Part shown: positions 17,471-24,777 of the stretch, piece by piece
Numbering within the stretch: position 1 is the stretch's first letter
Layout: each line of letters starts with the position of its first letter
Source of the DNA: Clostridiales bacterium
GTDB lineage: Bacteria > Bacillota > Clostridia > Oscillospirales > Oscillospiraceae
Direction: 5' to 3'
Assembly (NCBI GenBank): GCA_012523085.1
Contig: JAAYJC010000073.1
Span: forward strand, 1-50,531
DNA length: 50,531 bases
Made by a program: the position numbers and the translations under genes
The notes under the pieces: model-generated
Seen by the model: the letters and a program-made list of their open reading frames with translations, nothing else
Database searches by the model: none
Told to the model about the DNA's origin: nothing

Positions 17471-18454
17471 GTGCGAATCACCAGTTCGATGCTGGCAAAA
17501 AACTATATGGGCAACCTTAACGCCAGTCTTTCCAAGCTGGATAAATTACAATCTCAGCTTGCCACAAACCGGAAGTACGCGCATATCAGCGACGATCCGA
17601 TCAGCGTCATTTACAGCAATCAGGCCAAATACAAATTGAGCCGACTCAGCCATTACCAAAAAAATGTAGAGACCGCACAAAACTGGCTTCTACAGGCGGA
17701 AGCCGGCTTGTCCGATTTAAATGAAGTTATCAAATCAGCCTACGAAGCCGCTATCGGTGCTGCAACGGACATCTCGACGCCTGAAGACAAGAGAAATGCC
17801 TCGGCGTATATCGGGCAGTTGAGAGACCAGGTTCTGCAATCGTTGAATACCGCTTTTGGAGAAAAATATATCTACGGCGGATACAATACGACCGGTTATA
17901 CCGATTCGGGGAAAAACCAGCCGCCCTTCACGATCAACGGATCCGGCCACCTTTGCTATAACGGCATTGATGCAACCGACCCCGCAAACAGTCCGATATT
18001 TGATGAAATGATGAAGGACGTCCTGACCTTTGACGTCGGTGTGGGTTCTGATGTTGAGGTAACCGTTAACGGACTCAGGCTGGCCTTTTTCGGCAATGAT
18101 CCGTTGACCGGCGCACCGAAAAACATCTATAATTTGCTCAGCGATCTGTATGAAACCGTACACAGCGGCGCGTCCACCGAAGATATCAGCAGTTATCTTC
18201 CGGATCTGCAGACATCCCAAAGCCACCTGCTGGCGCTGATGGCGGAATTCGGCGGCCGAACGAATCGGCTGGATATTTTAAGTACCCGATATGCACAAGA
18301 TGAAATCAATTATACACAGATGAAGTCTGATGCGGAAGACGCGGATCAGGCAGAAGTCATCATGAACTATAAGATGGCTGAATCCGTTTATAAAGCGGCG
18401 CTCTCAACGGGCGCATATATCATTCAGCCGACATTGATGGATTTTCTGCGCTAA
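17471..18454 (+). CDS. flgL: Flagellar hook-associated protein 3 (FlgL)
   Basis: Second hook-filament junction protein, flagellin-like. 327 residues. It starts with MRITSSMLAKNYMGNLNASL and the flagellin-type coiled-coil helix (LDKLQSQLATNRKYAHISDDPISV, split across residues 24-47), has a domain GEKYIYGGYNTTG near 130, and ends in the C-terminal D0 helix (AEVIMNYKMAESVYKAALSTGA). The start is GTG because it lies 7 nt after a strong AAGGAGGG; the upstream ATG at 17435 lacks a ribosome binding site and would bury this one. Confidence 0.95.
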   Translation: MRITSSMLAKNYMGNLNASLSKLDKLQSQLATNRKYAHISDDPISVIYSNQAKYKLSRLSHYQKNVETAQNWLLQAEAGLSDLNEVIKSAYEAAIGAATDISTPEDKRNASAYIGQLRDQVLQSLNTAFGEKYIYGGYNTTGYTDSGKNQPPFTINGSGHLCYNGIDATDPANSPIFDEMMKDVLTFDVGVGSDVEVTVNGLRLAFFGNDPLTGAPKNIYNLLSDLYETVHSGASTEDISSYLPDLQTSQSHLLALMAEFGGRTNRLDILSTRYAQDEINYTQMKSDAEDADQAEVIMNYKMAESVYKAALSTGAYIIQPTLMDFLR

Positions 18455-18469
18455 AAATGAAGGTGATGA

Positions 18470-19075
18470 ATGATGCCAAAGATTTCAAGATTGATTATTG
18501 ATCAGCAATTTGCAGCAGTCGGGATTAAAATAACGCATGCCCGGATGCAGATTACCATGCCGCGCCGACGGATGAAAATCAATCAAGAAATGCCCCGAAT
18601 GACGATAAAGACAACAAGACCGACTTTTGATATTGATCTTAGCGGGGTAAATGCCGATAACGGCATGATGAGCCCGAACCAATTGCTCAAGCAAAGGCGG
18701 AGCAGATCTGAAGCGGCGGCAATGGAATATATTGGCGATGTGGTTGCGCAAGGCGATTTCCTGAGCAAAGTCGAACAGCAAGGAAACAGGGTAGCGGGCT
18801 ATATGAGACAAAAAACGCTGGCAGCCTCGGATATTAGCCTGAATGTTTCTCCGAGCAGTTTACCGGAAGTGAAATGGAACAAGGGCAGCATCGATATCAG
18901 CTGGTCAAACCATAAGTTTAACATTGAATGGGCAGGGGAATGCACACCGGAGGTCATAATTGATCCGAAAAGCTCTGTCGAGATTTTCCTGCGCAACAGG
19001 CCGTCGATTTCCATAACCGTGGAGGAATGGGACACTGCCGACTCTGCCGGCAGGCTGATTGACGCGAAGCTTTGA
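18470..19075 (+). CDS. YviE-like protein (DUF6470)
   Basis: 201-residue protein in the position of Bacillus YviE, between flgL and fliW. It starts with the family pattern of short amphipathic beta segments (LIIDQQFAAVGIKITHARMQI), continues with repeated polar strands (MKINQEMPRMTIKTTRPTFDI), a helical middle (SRSEAAAMEYIGDVVAQGDF) and a C-terminal beta region. No catalytic motif is seen and the function is unknown. Two tandem ATGs (18470, 18473) follow GAAGG; either may be used. Very methionine- and arginine-rich at the N-terminus. Confidence 0.8.
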   Translation: MMPKISRLIIDQQFAAVGIKITHARMQITMPRRRMKINQEMPRMTIKTTRPTFDIDLSGVNADNGMMSPNQLLKQRRSRSEAAAMEYIGDVVAQGDFLSKVEQQGNRVAGYMRQKTLAASDISLNVSPSSLPEVKWNKGSIDISWSNHKFNIEWAGECTPEVIIDPKSSVEIFLRNRPSISITVEEWDTADSAGRLIDAKL

Positions 19076-19125
19076 TACCGCTGTGTTCATTGAACCAACA
19101 AATATCGATTGAGAGGCGGTCCGAC

Positions 19126-19596
19126 ATGTTTATCGATACCGTTCGTTTTGGAAAAGTTGAAATAGACGAAAACAAAATCATTAATTTTCGTGAAGGCATT
19201 CCGGGACTTGAGACATATAAACGGTTCGCCATACTGCAGTTTGACGGTAGCTATCCGATTATCTGGCTGCAGTCCACAGAAGACAAAAGCATCTGCCTTC
19301 CCGTGATCGATTCGTTTTTGGTGCTGCCGGATTATTCGTTTGATATCAGCGACGAGGAAGTTCGGCAGCTTTCTCTGGCCGGTCCGGAGGATTTAAAAAT
19401 CATCAGCGTTTTGGTGATACCGGAGATTATCGAAAGGATGACCGTAAATTTGGCGGCTCCGATTGTCATCAACACTAAAAACAGCAGCGCAATGCAGGTG
19501 ATCTTGAATAACGGCGAATATAACGTAAGGTTTCCGATATTCCAGGACGTTATGAGACTGGTCAAGGAGGATAAAGCCGATGCTGGTACTATCTAG
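19126..19596 (+). CDS. fliW: Flagellar assembly factor FliW
   Basis: 156-residue beta-barrel protein that binds flagellin and, when free, binds CsrA and relieves its repression of flagellin translation (established in Bacillus). Family landmarks are visible: INFREGIPGLE near residue 20, FAILQFDGSYPIIWLQS near 34, and NLAAPIVINTKNSSAMQVIL near 108. ATG 19126 is chosen because the FliW domain begins there; the open frame extends up to 19072 inside the end of the preceding gene. Its last 17 nt overlap csrA, giving coupled expression of the two partners. Confidence 0.96.
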   Translation: MFIDTVRFGKVEIDENKIINFREGIPGLETYKRFAILQFDGSYPIIWLQSTEDKSICLPVIDSFLVLPDYSFDISDEEVRQLSLAGPEDLKIISVLVIPEIIERMTVNLAAPIVINTKNSSAMQVILNNGEYNVRFPIFQDVMRLVKEDKADAGTI

Positions 19597-19819
19597 GAAA
19601 CTGAATGAGACGATTCGCATAGGCGATGATATCCGTGTTACACTTCTAGGCATAGAGGGAGAAAAGATAAAAATCGGAATCGAAGCGCCGAAAACGACAA
19701 GGATATTCAGGGAAGAATTACTGGAGGCGACGACGAATACAAACCTTCAGGCACTCAACGCGCCGGTTTTGAGCTTTGATTTTAAAAAGCGGTATAAAAC
19801 GGACCGGGAGAACACATGA
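19580..19819 (+). CDS. csrA: Carbon storage regulator CsrA
   Basis: 79-residue RNA-binding translational regulator. The canonical start MLVLSRKLNETIRIGDDIRVTL is present, followed by the conserved GEKIKIGIEAPK and REELLEA segments; R6 and R44-type contact residues are in the usual region. The C-terminus is extended by about 20 residues. It starts inside the fliW 3' end with AAGGAGG 7 nt ahead of the ATG. In Firmicutes CsrA represses hag (flagellin) translation and is antagonised by FliW. It is the last gene of the flagellar operon. Confidence 0.97.
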   Translation: MLVLSRKLNETIRIGDDIRVTLLGIEGEKIKIGIEAPKTTRIFREELLEATTNTNLQALNAPVLSFDFKKRYKTDRENT

Positions 19820-19878
19820 CCGCAAAAAAATGCCCCGACCTATCCATCCGGGATAGTGTCAGGCTATGTGCACAAATA

Positions 19879-19924
19879 GACGGGGGCTGAAGCAAAATGA
19901 TATCATTTCGCTTCAGCCCCCGTC
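19879..19924. terminator. Bidirectional intrinsic terminator after csrA
   Basis: Very strong inverted repeat: a 15-bp arm (GACGGGGGCTGAAGC and its complement), then an A/C mismatch and 7 more pairs (AAATGAT/ATCATTT). It separates convergent csrA and the CoA-disulfide reductase gene, and is followed by TTGAT on the + strand and TATTTG on the - strand. A smaller CTATCC/GGATAG stem lies at 19842-19858. Confidence 0.85.
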
Positions 19925-19926
19925 TT

Positions 19927-19965
19927 GATAAAAAGAGGTTCAACTTAGCCGAAGAACAGTATTAT
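19927..19965. repeat. Copy 1 (half) of a 39-nt intergenic repeat
   Basis: The 3' half (TTAGCCGAAGAACAGTATTAT) matches copies at 24076-24114 and 42548-42586. The 5' arm that would complete the hairpin is not conserved here. Similarity to copy 2 continues past the element (both go on to a C/G-x-AATGTT stretch). It lies just downstream of the csrA terminator. Confidence 0.5.
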
Positions 19966-19977
19966 GTCTACGAATGT

Positions 19978-21636
19978 TCACTTTTCTGCCTTCAATCCGC
20001 AGGGATGCGTTAATTCATTGACGAATTCGGCGTTTTTCTTCATAGAGGCATACAGCCGGTAACCACCGGCAAGGTTTGAGCAGTCAAAGCCCTTCTGCTT
20101 TAAAATCCTGCAGGCAATGTAGCTTCTCAGCCCGCTTTGGCAGTTGACATATACCGGCTTTAACAAATCAAGCTCTTGAATGCGTTCACGCAGGGCGTCA
20201 AGCGGGATACAGACAGTGTTTTCGATATGGCCGTTTGCGTATTCGGCGTCGGTCCTGACATCTAAAAGGGTGATATCTTTTCTGTCTGTCAGGTTTTTGA
20301 CATCATGCCAGTGATGCTGCTTAATTTTATCTGTCAGAAGATTTTCAATCATATAACCCGCCATATTCACAGGGTCTTTTGCGGAAGAAAACGGGGGAGC
20401 GTAGGCAAGCTCCAGCTCGGTAAGATCCATAGCGGTCATACCGGCCCGTATCGCTGCGGCCAGAACATCTATGCGTTTATCCACACCCTTGAATCCGACT
20501 ATCTGAGCGCCGAGTATCTTGCCGCCGGTTAGCTCAAACAGAACCTTAATGCTCATGTTCCCGGCTCCGGGATAATAAACCGCATTGGAACTCGACCATA
20601 TAAAGATTTTGTCATATGAAATGCCGCTGCCGGTCAGCGCCCTCTCATTGAGTCCGGTCGCTGCTGCCGTGAGATCAAAGAGCTTTAATATAGAGGTGCC
20701 CTGCGTCCCCTTATACCGGCTGGGAATACCGGCAACATTGTCGGCAGCGATTCTGCCCTGCTTGTTTGCCGGGCCTGCCAGCGGAATGTATCCTTCCGCG
20801 CCGGAAACGAAATTCCGAATCAAAATCGCATCTCCGACAGCGTATATGTGCTCATCGGATGTTCTCATATGGCTGTCGACAATAATTGCGCCTCTGTCCG
20901 ACAGCGTCAATCCAGCCGCTGCCGCAAGATCGCTTTCGGGCTTGACGCCAACCGACAAGATTATAATATCGCCGTCAAGTTCCGACAGGTCCGAAACACT
21001 GGTAGAGGTGTATATGCTCAGCTCTTTGCTTCTTAGGTAGTGTGTAAGATCGCAGGCCAGGTCCTCGTCAAGCACCGTTGCGATCTGAGGCAGAGCTTCG
21101 ATGACCGTAACGCAAAGGCCGGCTCTTTTCAAATTTTCGGCCATTTCCAGCCCGATGAAACCGCCTCCGATGATAACGGCGGTCTTGCAGTTGTTTTCTT
21201 CGATATATGCCTTAATTTTCAGGGTATCCGGGATGGTGCGCAAGGTGAAAACATTCGGCGCATCGACGCCCGCAATCGGCGGTACAGAGGGTCTGGCGCC
21301 GGGTGACAAAATCAATTTGTCATAACTCTCCTGATAGGTTTCTCCGTTACCAAGCCGCCTGACTTCGACCAATTTTGCCGCTGTATCGATGCGAATAACC
21401 TCCTGCAGGACACGGACATCGATATTGAACCTTGCTTTCATGCTGTCCGGCGTTTGCAGCGTTAAATCTTCGCTGTCCGTAATATCTCCGCCGATGTAAT
21501 ACGGAAGACCGCAGTTGGCGAAAGAAATAAATTCGCCGCGTTCAAATAGAATGATTTCCATATCCTCGCTGAGTCTTCGAAGTCTGGCTGCGGCCGACGC
21601 GCCTCCGGCGACACCTCCGACAATGACGGTTTTCAT
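19978..21636 (-). CDS. cdr: CoA-disulfide reductase with rhodanese domain
   Basis: FAD-dependent pyridine nucleotide disulfide oxidoreductase that reduces CoA disulfide or CoA persulfide, keeping CoA in its thiol form. 552 residues. Visible: FAD-binding GGVAGGASAAARLRR (residues 7-21), active-site SFANCGLPYY with the single redox C42, NAD(P)H-binding IIGGGFIGLEMAE near 155, and ATG-like YAVGDA. The C-terminal rhodanese domain (about 455-545) has catalytic NCQSGLR with C499. The fusion matches the CoADR-Rhd/NADH-persulfide reductase group. It is 18 nt downstream of the pantothenate kinase gene on the same strand, so the two are likely co-transcribed. Strict anaerobes use such enzymes in sulfur and oxygen stress metabolism. 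Confidence 0.93.
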   Translation of the reverse strand: MKTVIVGGVAGGASAAARLRRLSEDMEIILFERGEFISFANCGLPYYIGGDITDSEDLTLQTPDSMKARFNIDVRVLQEVIRIDTAAKLVEVRRLGNGETYQESYDKLILSPGARPSVPPIAGVDAPNVFTLRTIPDTLKIKAYIEENNCKTAVIIGGGFIGLEMAENLKRAGLCVTVIEALPQIATVLDEDLACDLTHYLRSKELSIYTSTSVSDLSELDGDIIILSVGVKPESDLAAAAGLTLSDRGAIIVDSHMRTSDEHIYAVGDAILIRNFVSGAEGYIPLAGPANKQGRIAADNVAGIPSRYKGTQGTSILKLFDLTAAATGLNERALTGSGISYDKIFIWSSSNAVYYPGAGNMSIKVLFELTGGKILGAQIVGFKGVDKRIDVLAAAIRAGMTAMDLTELELAYAPPFSSAKDPVNMAGYMIENLLTDKIKQHHWHDVKNLTDRKDITLLDVRTDAEYANGHIENTVCIPLDALRERIQELDLLKPVYVNCQSGLRSYIACRILKQKGFDCSNLAGGYRLYASMKKNAEFVNELTHPCGLKAEK

Positions 21637-21654
21637 GATACCGGCCTCCTTCCA

Positions 21655-22431
21655 TTATCTTCTGATTTTTTTGTTTTTTTCATATATGATTTTAAGCCCC
21701 TCGAGCAAAAGATTCCCATCACAGATGATGTTCTTTTTGCAGTGGGGCGTAATGCTTTCCGACAGTCCCCCGGTGGCAACGACGGTAGCTTTCATACCGA
21801 GTTCTTCCTCAATGCGCTCAATCAGCCCGTCAAGCATGGCGGCGGTTCCGTAGATCAGTCCGCTTTGCATACTGTCAATGCTGGATTTTCCGATCACATT
21901 GCGCGGCTCTTCAAAGGATATCCGCGGCAGCTGCGAGGTATGCTTGGTCAGCGCTTCAAAGGAGACCATCACGCCCGGATAGATGATCACACCTTGAAAG
22001 TCACCGACGGCATCCACAACCGAAAGCGTCGTCGCGGTGCCCATGTCCAAAATGATCAGCGGTTTTTCGTATTTCTGGAGTGCCGCGACTGCCGCGACAA
22101 CCAGATCGCTGCCCAGCTGGCTTGGGTTGTCGATGGTGATGTTCAAACCGGTCTTAACACCCGGGCCGACCACAAGAGGGTTTTTTCCGGTCAACAGCAG
22201 CAGAACCTGCCTGAAAACGTTGATCAGCGGCGGAACAACGGAGGAAATGATGGCACCCTCCACCTCAGCGCTGTCAATTTTGTACAAATCCAGGATATTT
22301 TTTATGAAAACCGCGTATTCGCTGTCCGTTTTGTCCAGACTGGTCGAAATTCTTGTCTGGAAAAGGATTTCGCTCCCATCCAGACAGCCGAGCACGATGT
22401 TGGTATTTCCTATATCAAAGGCCAGGATCAT
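21655..22431 (-). CDS. coaX: Type III pantothenate kinase
   Basis: Phosphorylates pantothenate, the first step of CoA synthesis. 258 residues, normal for CoaX. Visible ASKHA-fold motifs: phosphate 1 FDIGNTNIVLG at the N-terminus, phosphate 2 LDMGTATTLSVVD near residue 125, the SQLGSDLVVAAVAA segment, and VVATGGLSESI near 230. ATG 22431 is chosen because it lies 6 nt after GGGGGG and starts the ASKHA domain; the longer frame runs upstream through a hairpin. It sits between the ECF S component gene and the CoA-disulfide reductase. Confidence 0.95.
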   Translation of the reverse strand: MILAFDIGNTNIVLGCLDGSEILFQTRISTSLDKTDSEYAVFIKNILDLYKIDSAEVEGAIISSVVPPLINVFRQVLLLLTGKNPLVVGPGVKTGLNITIDNPSQLGSDLVVAAVAALQKYEKPLIILDMGTATTLSVVDAVGDFQGVIIYPGVMVSFEALTKHTSQLPRISFEEPRNVIGKSSIDSMQSGLIYGTAAMLDGLIERIEEELGMKATVVATGGLSESITPHCKKNIICDGNLLLEGLKIIYEKNKKIRR

Positions 22432-22687
22432 GTTAATCCCCCCATTCCGCCGCAAAGCGCGGCAGTTTGCAATTGCCAAGTAAAGTGTGCAGGCCCGAAA
22501 ACGTCGTAAACAACCTAGAGGGTTGCCACGAGATGCAGTTTTATGCGTCGCGGCAACCCCATAATGTTTTTGCTAGACAAAACCTCGTGGCGGGTGAATT
22601 CACCTGCGGTGAAAATTCATATAAATATCATTGCTTATGCGGCCATCGTGTTAAAGCCACCGGCTGATTACCCCATAGCTTGAAGGG
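22432..22687 (-). promoter_or_regulatory. Structured leader between ECF gene and coaX
   Basis: A 256-bp spacer with several inverted repeats: GCCGC/GCGGC (22449-22463) just in front of the coaX ribosome binding site, and GGGTTGCC (22520-22527) pairing with GGCAACCC (22552-22559). CCACGAG (22526-22532) could instead pair with CTCGTGG (22584-22590), so those two stems compete for two bases. A perfect 12-bp palindrome lies at 22593-22604. No T-run and no known riboswitch core is recognised. A small + strand ORF (22467-22667) here looks like a product of the repeats. Confidence 0.45.
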
Positions 22688-23287
22688 CTAAGCTTTTTCT
22701 TTCAGCCTTATGATTCTTGCCACGGTGGGGCACAAAATAAGATTAATGACAAACTCAATCAGGAAGTTTATCCCCACAAGAGTAAAGATCATGTAGTAGA
22801 ATACCTCGGTGCCGCCGGCCCATTCGACAAGCGTTTCGCGGAATAACAATGCCATTGCAAGGCAGAAAATTCCCGTGTTCACGATAGGACAGACAATGGC
22901 TGCCGCGAATACCCCAAGGTAAGGCCTCTTTTTCGCAATTACCGAATAGATAAGGCCGGCCGCCCAACCCGCCGCAATGCCCTTGACCAGGCAAAGCAAA
23001 AGGGTCAGAAAAGGATTTGCGATCCAAAGGATGTTGCCGCCGAGGTCTAAACCGGAGATTACCGCAATGAGTACAACCGCGCCGAAAACACCGCCGAACC
23101 AGGCGCCCGCTCTGGGTCCGTATACGGCGGCGCCCACGACAATCGGTACCAGCACCAGCGAAATGGGAAAATTGGCAAAACGTGAAAGGAGAGACGCCAC
23201 GAGCTGCAAGACCACGATTATCGCTGTAAAAATCGCCATACCGACCATGCGCTGGGTTCCGTTTAAACGGGATTGACTGTTTACCAT
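22688..23287 (-). CDS. ECF transporter S component, probably pantothenate
   Basis: 199-residue integral membrane substrate-binding subunit of an energy-coupling factor vitamin transporter, with about six membrane segments. It has the typical S-component start (RMVGMAIFTAIIVVLQLVAS), the PISLVLVPIVVGAAVYGPRAGAW segment (residues 41-63) and the alanine-rich helix faces that bind the shared T subunit. No ATPase or T subunit is nearby, as usual for group II ECF systems. The substrate is inferred to be pantothenate (PanT-like) because the gene directly downstream is coaX. The family call is firm and the substrate less so. GGAGGT precedes the ATG. Confidence 0.85.
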   Translation of the reverse strand: MVNSQSRLNGTQRMVGMAIFTAIIVVLQLVASLLSRFANFPISLVLVPIVVGAAVYGPRAGAWFGGVFGAVVLIAVISGLDLGGNILWIANPFLTLLLCLVKGIAAGWAAGLIYSVIAKKRPYLGVFAAAIVCPIVNTGIFCLAMALLFRETLVEWAGGTEVFYYMIFTLVGINFLIEFVINLILCPTVARIIRLKEKA

Positions 23288-23346
23288 ATTAAATTACCTC
23301 CTGCTGCTGCTCCGTTCTTGCCGGATGCAACGCAAATTTCACTTAA

Positions 23347-23375
23347 ATTATACAATCACTGCCCCATGATGTAAA
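23347..23375 (-). promoter_or_regulatory. Sigma-A promoter for the ECF-coaX-cdr operon
   Basis: On the - strand TTTACA, 17 nt, TATAAT. The -10 is perfect and the -35 matches 5 of 6. Transcription would start near 23340, about 53 nt ahead of the ECF start codon. Confidence 0.75.
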
Positions 23376-23646
23376 GAGCAAAGACAGAGAAACATGTTTT
23401 TTCGCGAAAACATATATTTTTGGGGATAATTCGCAAAATGCGGATATTTTAGCCGAAGCGCAGCAAATATTGAAGCAAACTGTAATATGAAGCATTTCCG
23501 TTATGGAGGAAATTATGCCGTTTGCGTGTTTTGTGCAAAGCGGCCGGTGGTTCAAGGCAGAAAACGCATGTTTGCGCTCACACGGGCTTTGACTTTCATG
23601 CCGTAGAAATCCAGCGCTTTCCCAGGAAATTGTGGTGAAAACAGTG
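23376..23646. other. Intergenic, no clear gene
   Basis: Between the divergent ECF and tRNA promoters. It holds a hairpin ATGTTTT/AAAACAT with a TTCGCG loop (23394-23413). It also has a tiny + ORF of 25 codons (23515-23592) with a good GGAGGA ribosome binding site but no recognisable product. A longer - frame here runs through the tRNA antisense and is not real. Confidence 0.5.
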
Positions 23647-23675
23647 TTGACACAAGCATTTTGTTGTGTTATTCT
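23647..23675 (+). promoter_or_regulatory. Sigma-A promoter for the tRNA pair
   Basis: TTGACA, 17 nt, TATTCT. The -35 is perfect and the -10 matches 5 of 6. It lies 83 nt upstream of tRNA-Thr, leaving a 5' leader of about 76 nt that would be trimmed by RNase P. Confidence 0.75.
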
Positions 23676-23758
23676 ATTCAAGCATCTGGGCAAATCATCT
23701 GCTGGGCAGACGCGCTTAAGTCCGGGTGAATGGAGCCCTATACAACTGATTATAATGT

Positions 23759-23834
23759 GCTGGTGTAGCTCAGTCGGTAGAGCAGCTGATTTGTAATCAG
23801 CAGGTCGGGGGTTCAAGTCCGTCCACCAGCTCCA
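23759..23834 (+). tRNA. tRNA-Thr (TGT)
   Basis: 76-nt cloverleaf: acceptor GCTGGTG/CACCAGC, D arm TAGCTCAGTCGGTAGAGCA, anticodon stem CTGAT/ATCAG around loop TTGTAA with anticodon TGT, T arm GTCGGGGGTTCAAGTCC, discriminator T and encoded CCA. Reads ACA codons. Confidence 0.97.
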
Positions 23835-23849
23835 AACATAATTGAATAC

Positions 23850-23934
23850 GGAGGAGTTCCCGAGTGGCTAAAGGGGGCAGACTGTAAATCTGTTGTCAGT
23901 GACTACGGTGGTTCGAATCCACCCTCCTCCACCA
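23850..23934 (+). tRNA. tRNA-Tyr (GTA)
   Basis: 85-nt class II tRNA: acceptor GGAGGAG/CTCCTCC, anticodon GTA in CAGACTGTAAATCTG, a long variable arm (TTGTCAGTGACTACGG), T arm with GGTTCGAATCC, and encoded CCA. It lies 15 nt after tRNA-Thr in the same transcript. Confidence 0.97.
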
Positions 23935-23943
23935 TATTTGTCA

Positions 23944-23970
23944 AAAAAGTCCGCGAAATGCGGACTTTTT
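23944..23970 (+). terminator. Intrinsic terminator after tRNA-Tyr
   Basis: 11-bp stem AAAAAGTCCGC/GCGGACTTTTT with loop GAAAT, ending in five T. It starts 9 nt after the tRNA CCA. Confidence 0.9.
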
Positions 23971-24075
23971 GGCGTATTATGCCGGTTACGGAACTAAAAA
24001 GTGAGGAAAGGCTATCTCATTGTCTTTCCATCGCTTTTATCAGCCTCTGCATTCCGGACGGATTGTTTGCGCGTT

Positions 24076-24114
24076 GTAATACTGTCCTTTAGATTAGTTG
24101 AAGAACAGTATTAC
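24076..24114. repeat. Copy 2 of a 39-nt intergenic hairpin repeat
   Basis: Perfect 10-bp outer arms GTAATACTGT/ACAGTATTAC, plus CTT/AAG inside. It aligns without gaps over 39 nt with 42548-42586 (about 28 identical positions), and its 3' half matches 19927-19965. It lies in the gap between the tRNA terminator and the convergent cupin gene; a + strand ORF over it (24001-24318) is not credible. Confidence 0.6.
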
Positions 24115-24202
24115 CTGCGCAAATGTTTTCCTCTTTGTCAAAGAATAACTTCAAAACGCGCCCTGCTGTGCGCGGCGTACATCCTTTATTGTGAAATGTC
24201 GG

Positions 24203-24631
24203 TTAATGGTTATGCTCAGCAGCAAGAGCATCGGCTTTTGTTTTGTGAACTGTGCCATGGGGGTGATTCGGCGGCGCGTAAATTGAGTAGAGTTTTAAAG
24301 GGATATTGCCTGTGTTGATGAGATTGTGCCACGTCCCGGCAGGGACTATGATGGCATCATCTTCTGAAACGCCGGCCTGCAGATTTAAGTTATCGCGCGT
24401 ATACCCCATCTTAACAAGCCCCTTTCCCTGTTCAATACGAAGGAATTGATCAACGTTTGGATGGTTTTCAACGCCGATGTCATCTCCGGCATTGATGCTC
24501 ATTAAAGTTACCTGCAGGTGGTTTCCTGTCCATACTGCTGTACGAAATGTGTTGTTCTGCTTGGCTGCCTCTTCTATATTCAACACCAACGGCCGGGGCC
24601 CGTAATCTTTGAGTATGTATTCGGTATTCAT
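24203..24631 (-). CDS. Cupin-domain protein (sugar isomerase/storage type fold)
   Basis: 142-residue single-domain cupin. Metal-binding motif 1 is visible as ENHPNVDQFLRIEQGKGLV (about residues 54-72) and motif 2 as IVPAGTWHNLINTGNIPLKLY (about 95-115), with the usual H and E ligands. It ends in a His-containing tail (EHNH). The family is widespread in anaerobic Firmicutes with no assigned substrate. ATG 24631 fits the family start (xYILKDYGPRP) but has only GGAAG nearby; a TTG at 24649 follows AAAGGAG and is an alternative. It is transcribed from a promoter overlapped by a long palindrome about 110 nt upstream. Confidence 0.85.
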   Translation of the reverse strand: MNTEYILKDYGPRPLVLNIEEAAKQNNTFRTAVWTGNHLQVTLMSINAGDDIGVENHPNVDQFLRIEQGKGLVKMGYTRDNLNLQAGVSEDDAIIVPAGTWHNLINTGNIPLKLYSIYAPPNHPHGTVHKTKADALAAEHNH

Positions 24632-24722
24632 GTCTTCCCGATCGGTCAATAGGCTCAGCTCCTTTCTGACGATACCATTATATGAAGGAGTCCTTAGAAA
24701 GTAACATGGTTTTGTCCCCGCT

Positions 24723-24777
24723 TTGACACATACTGGTATAATAATTATATTATACCAGTCTCCATTAAATATGTAGA
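24723..24777. promoter_or_regulatory. Palindromic operator with overlapping divergent promoters
   Basis: A perfect palindrome at 24732-24759: arms ACTGGTATAAT and ATTATACCAGT, 11 bp each, around AATTAT. On the + strand TTGACA (24723-24728), 17 nt, TATATT (24746-24751). On the - strand TCTACA (24777-24772), 17 nt, TATAAT (24754-24749), reading toward the cupin. Both -10 boxes lie in the palindrome, so a repressor bound here would block both. TGGTATA half-sites recall HutC/GntR-type operators; that assignment is inference. Confidence 0.7.

Noticed and set aside
22467-22667. 66-codon + ORF in the coaX leader
   Set aside because: Encoded almost entirely by inverted repeats, without a ribosome binding site; better explained as structured DNA/RNA.
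23343-23816. 157-codon - strand ORF with start NPRPADYKSAALPTEL
   Set aside because: Its beginning is the antisense of tRNA-Thr, a well-known false protein; the rest runs across promoters and a hairpin.
24001-24318. 105-codon + ORF between tRNA-Tyr and the cupin gene
   Set aside because: It crosses the 39-nt hairpin repeat and the antisense of the cupin gene, has no good ribosome binding site and Cys-rich random-looking composition.
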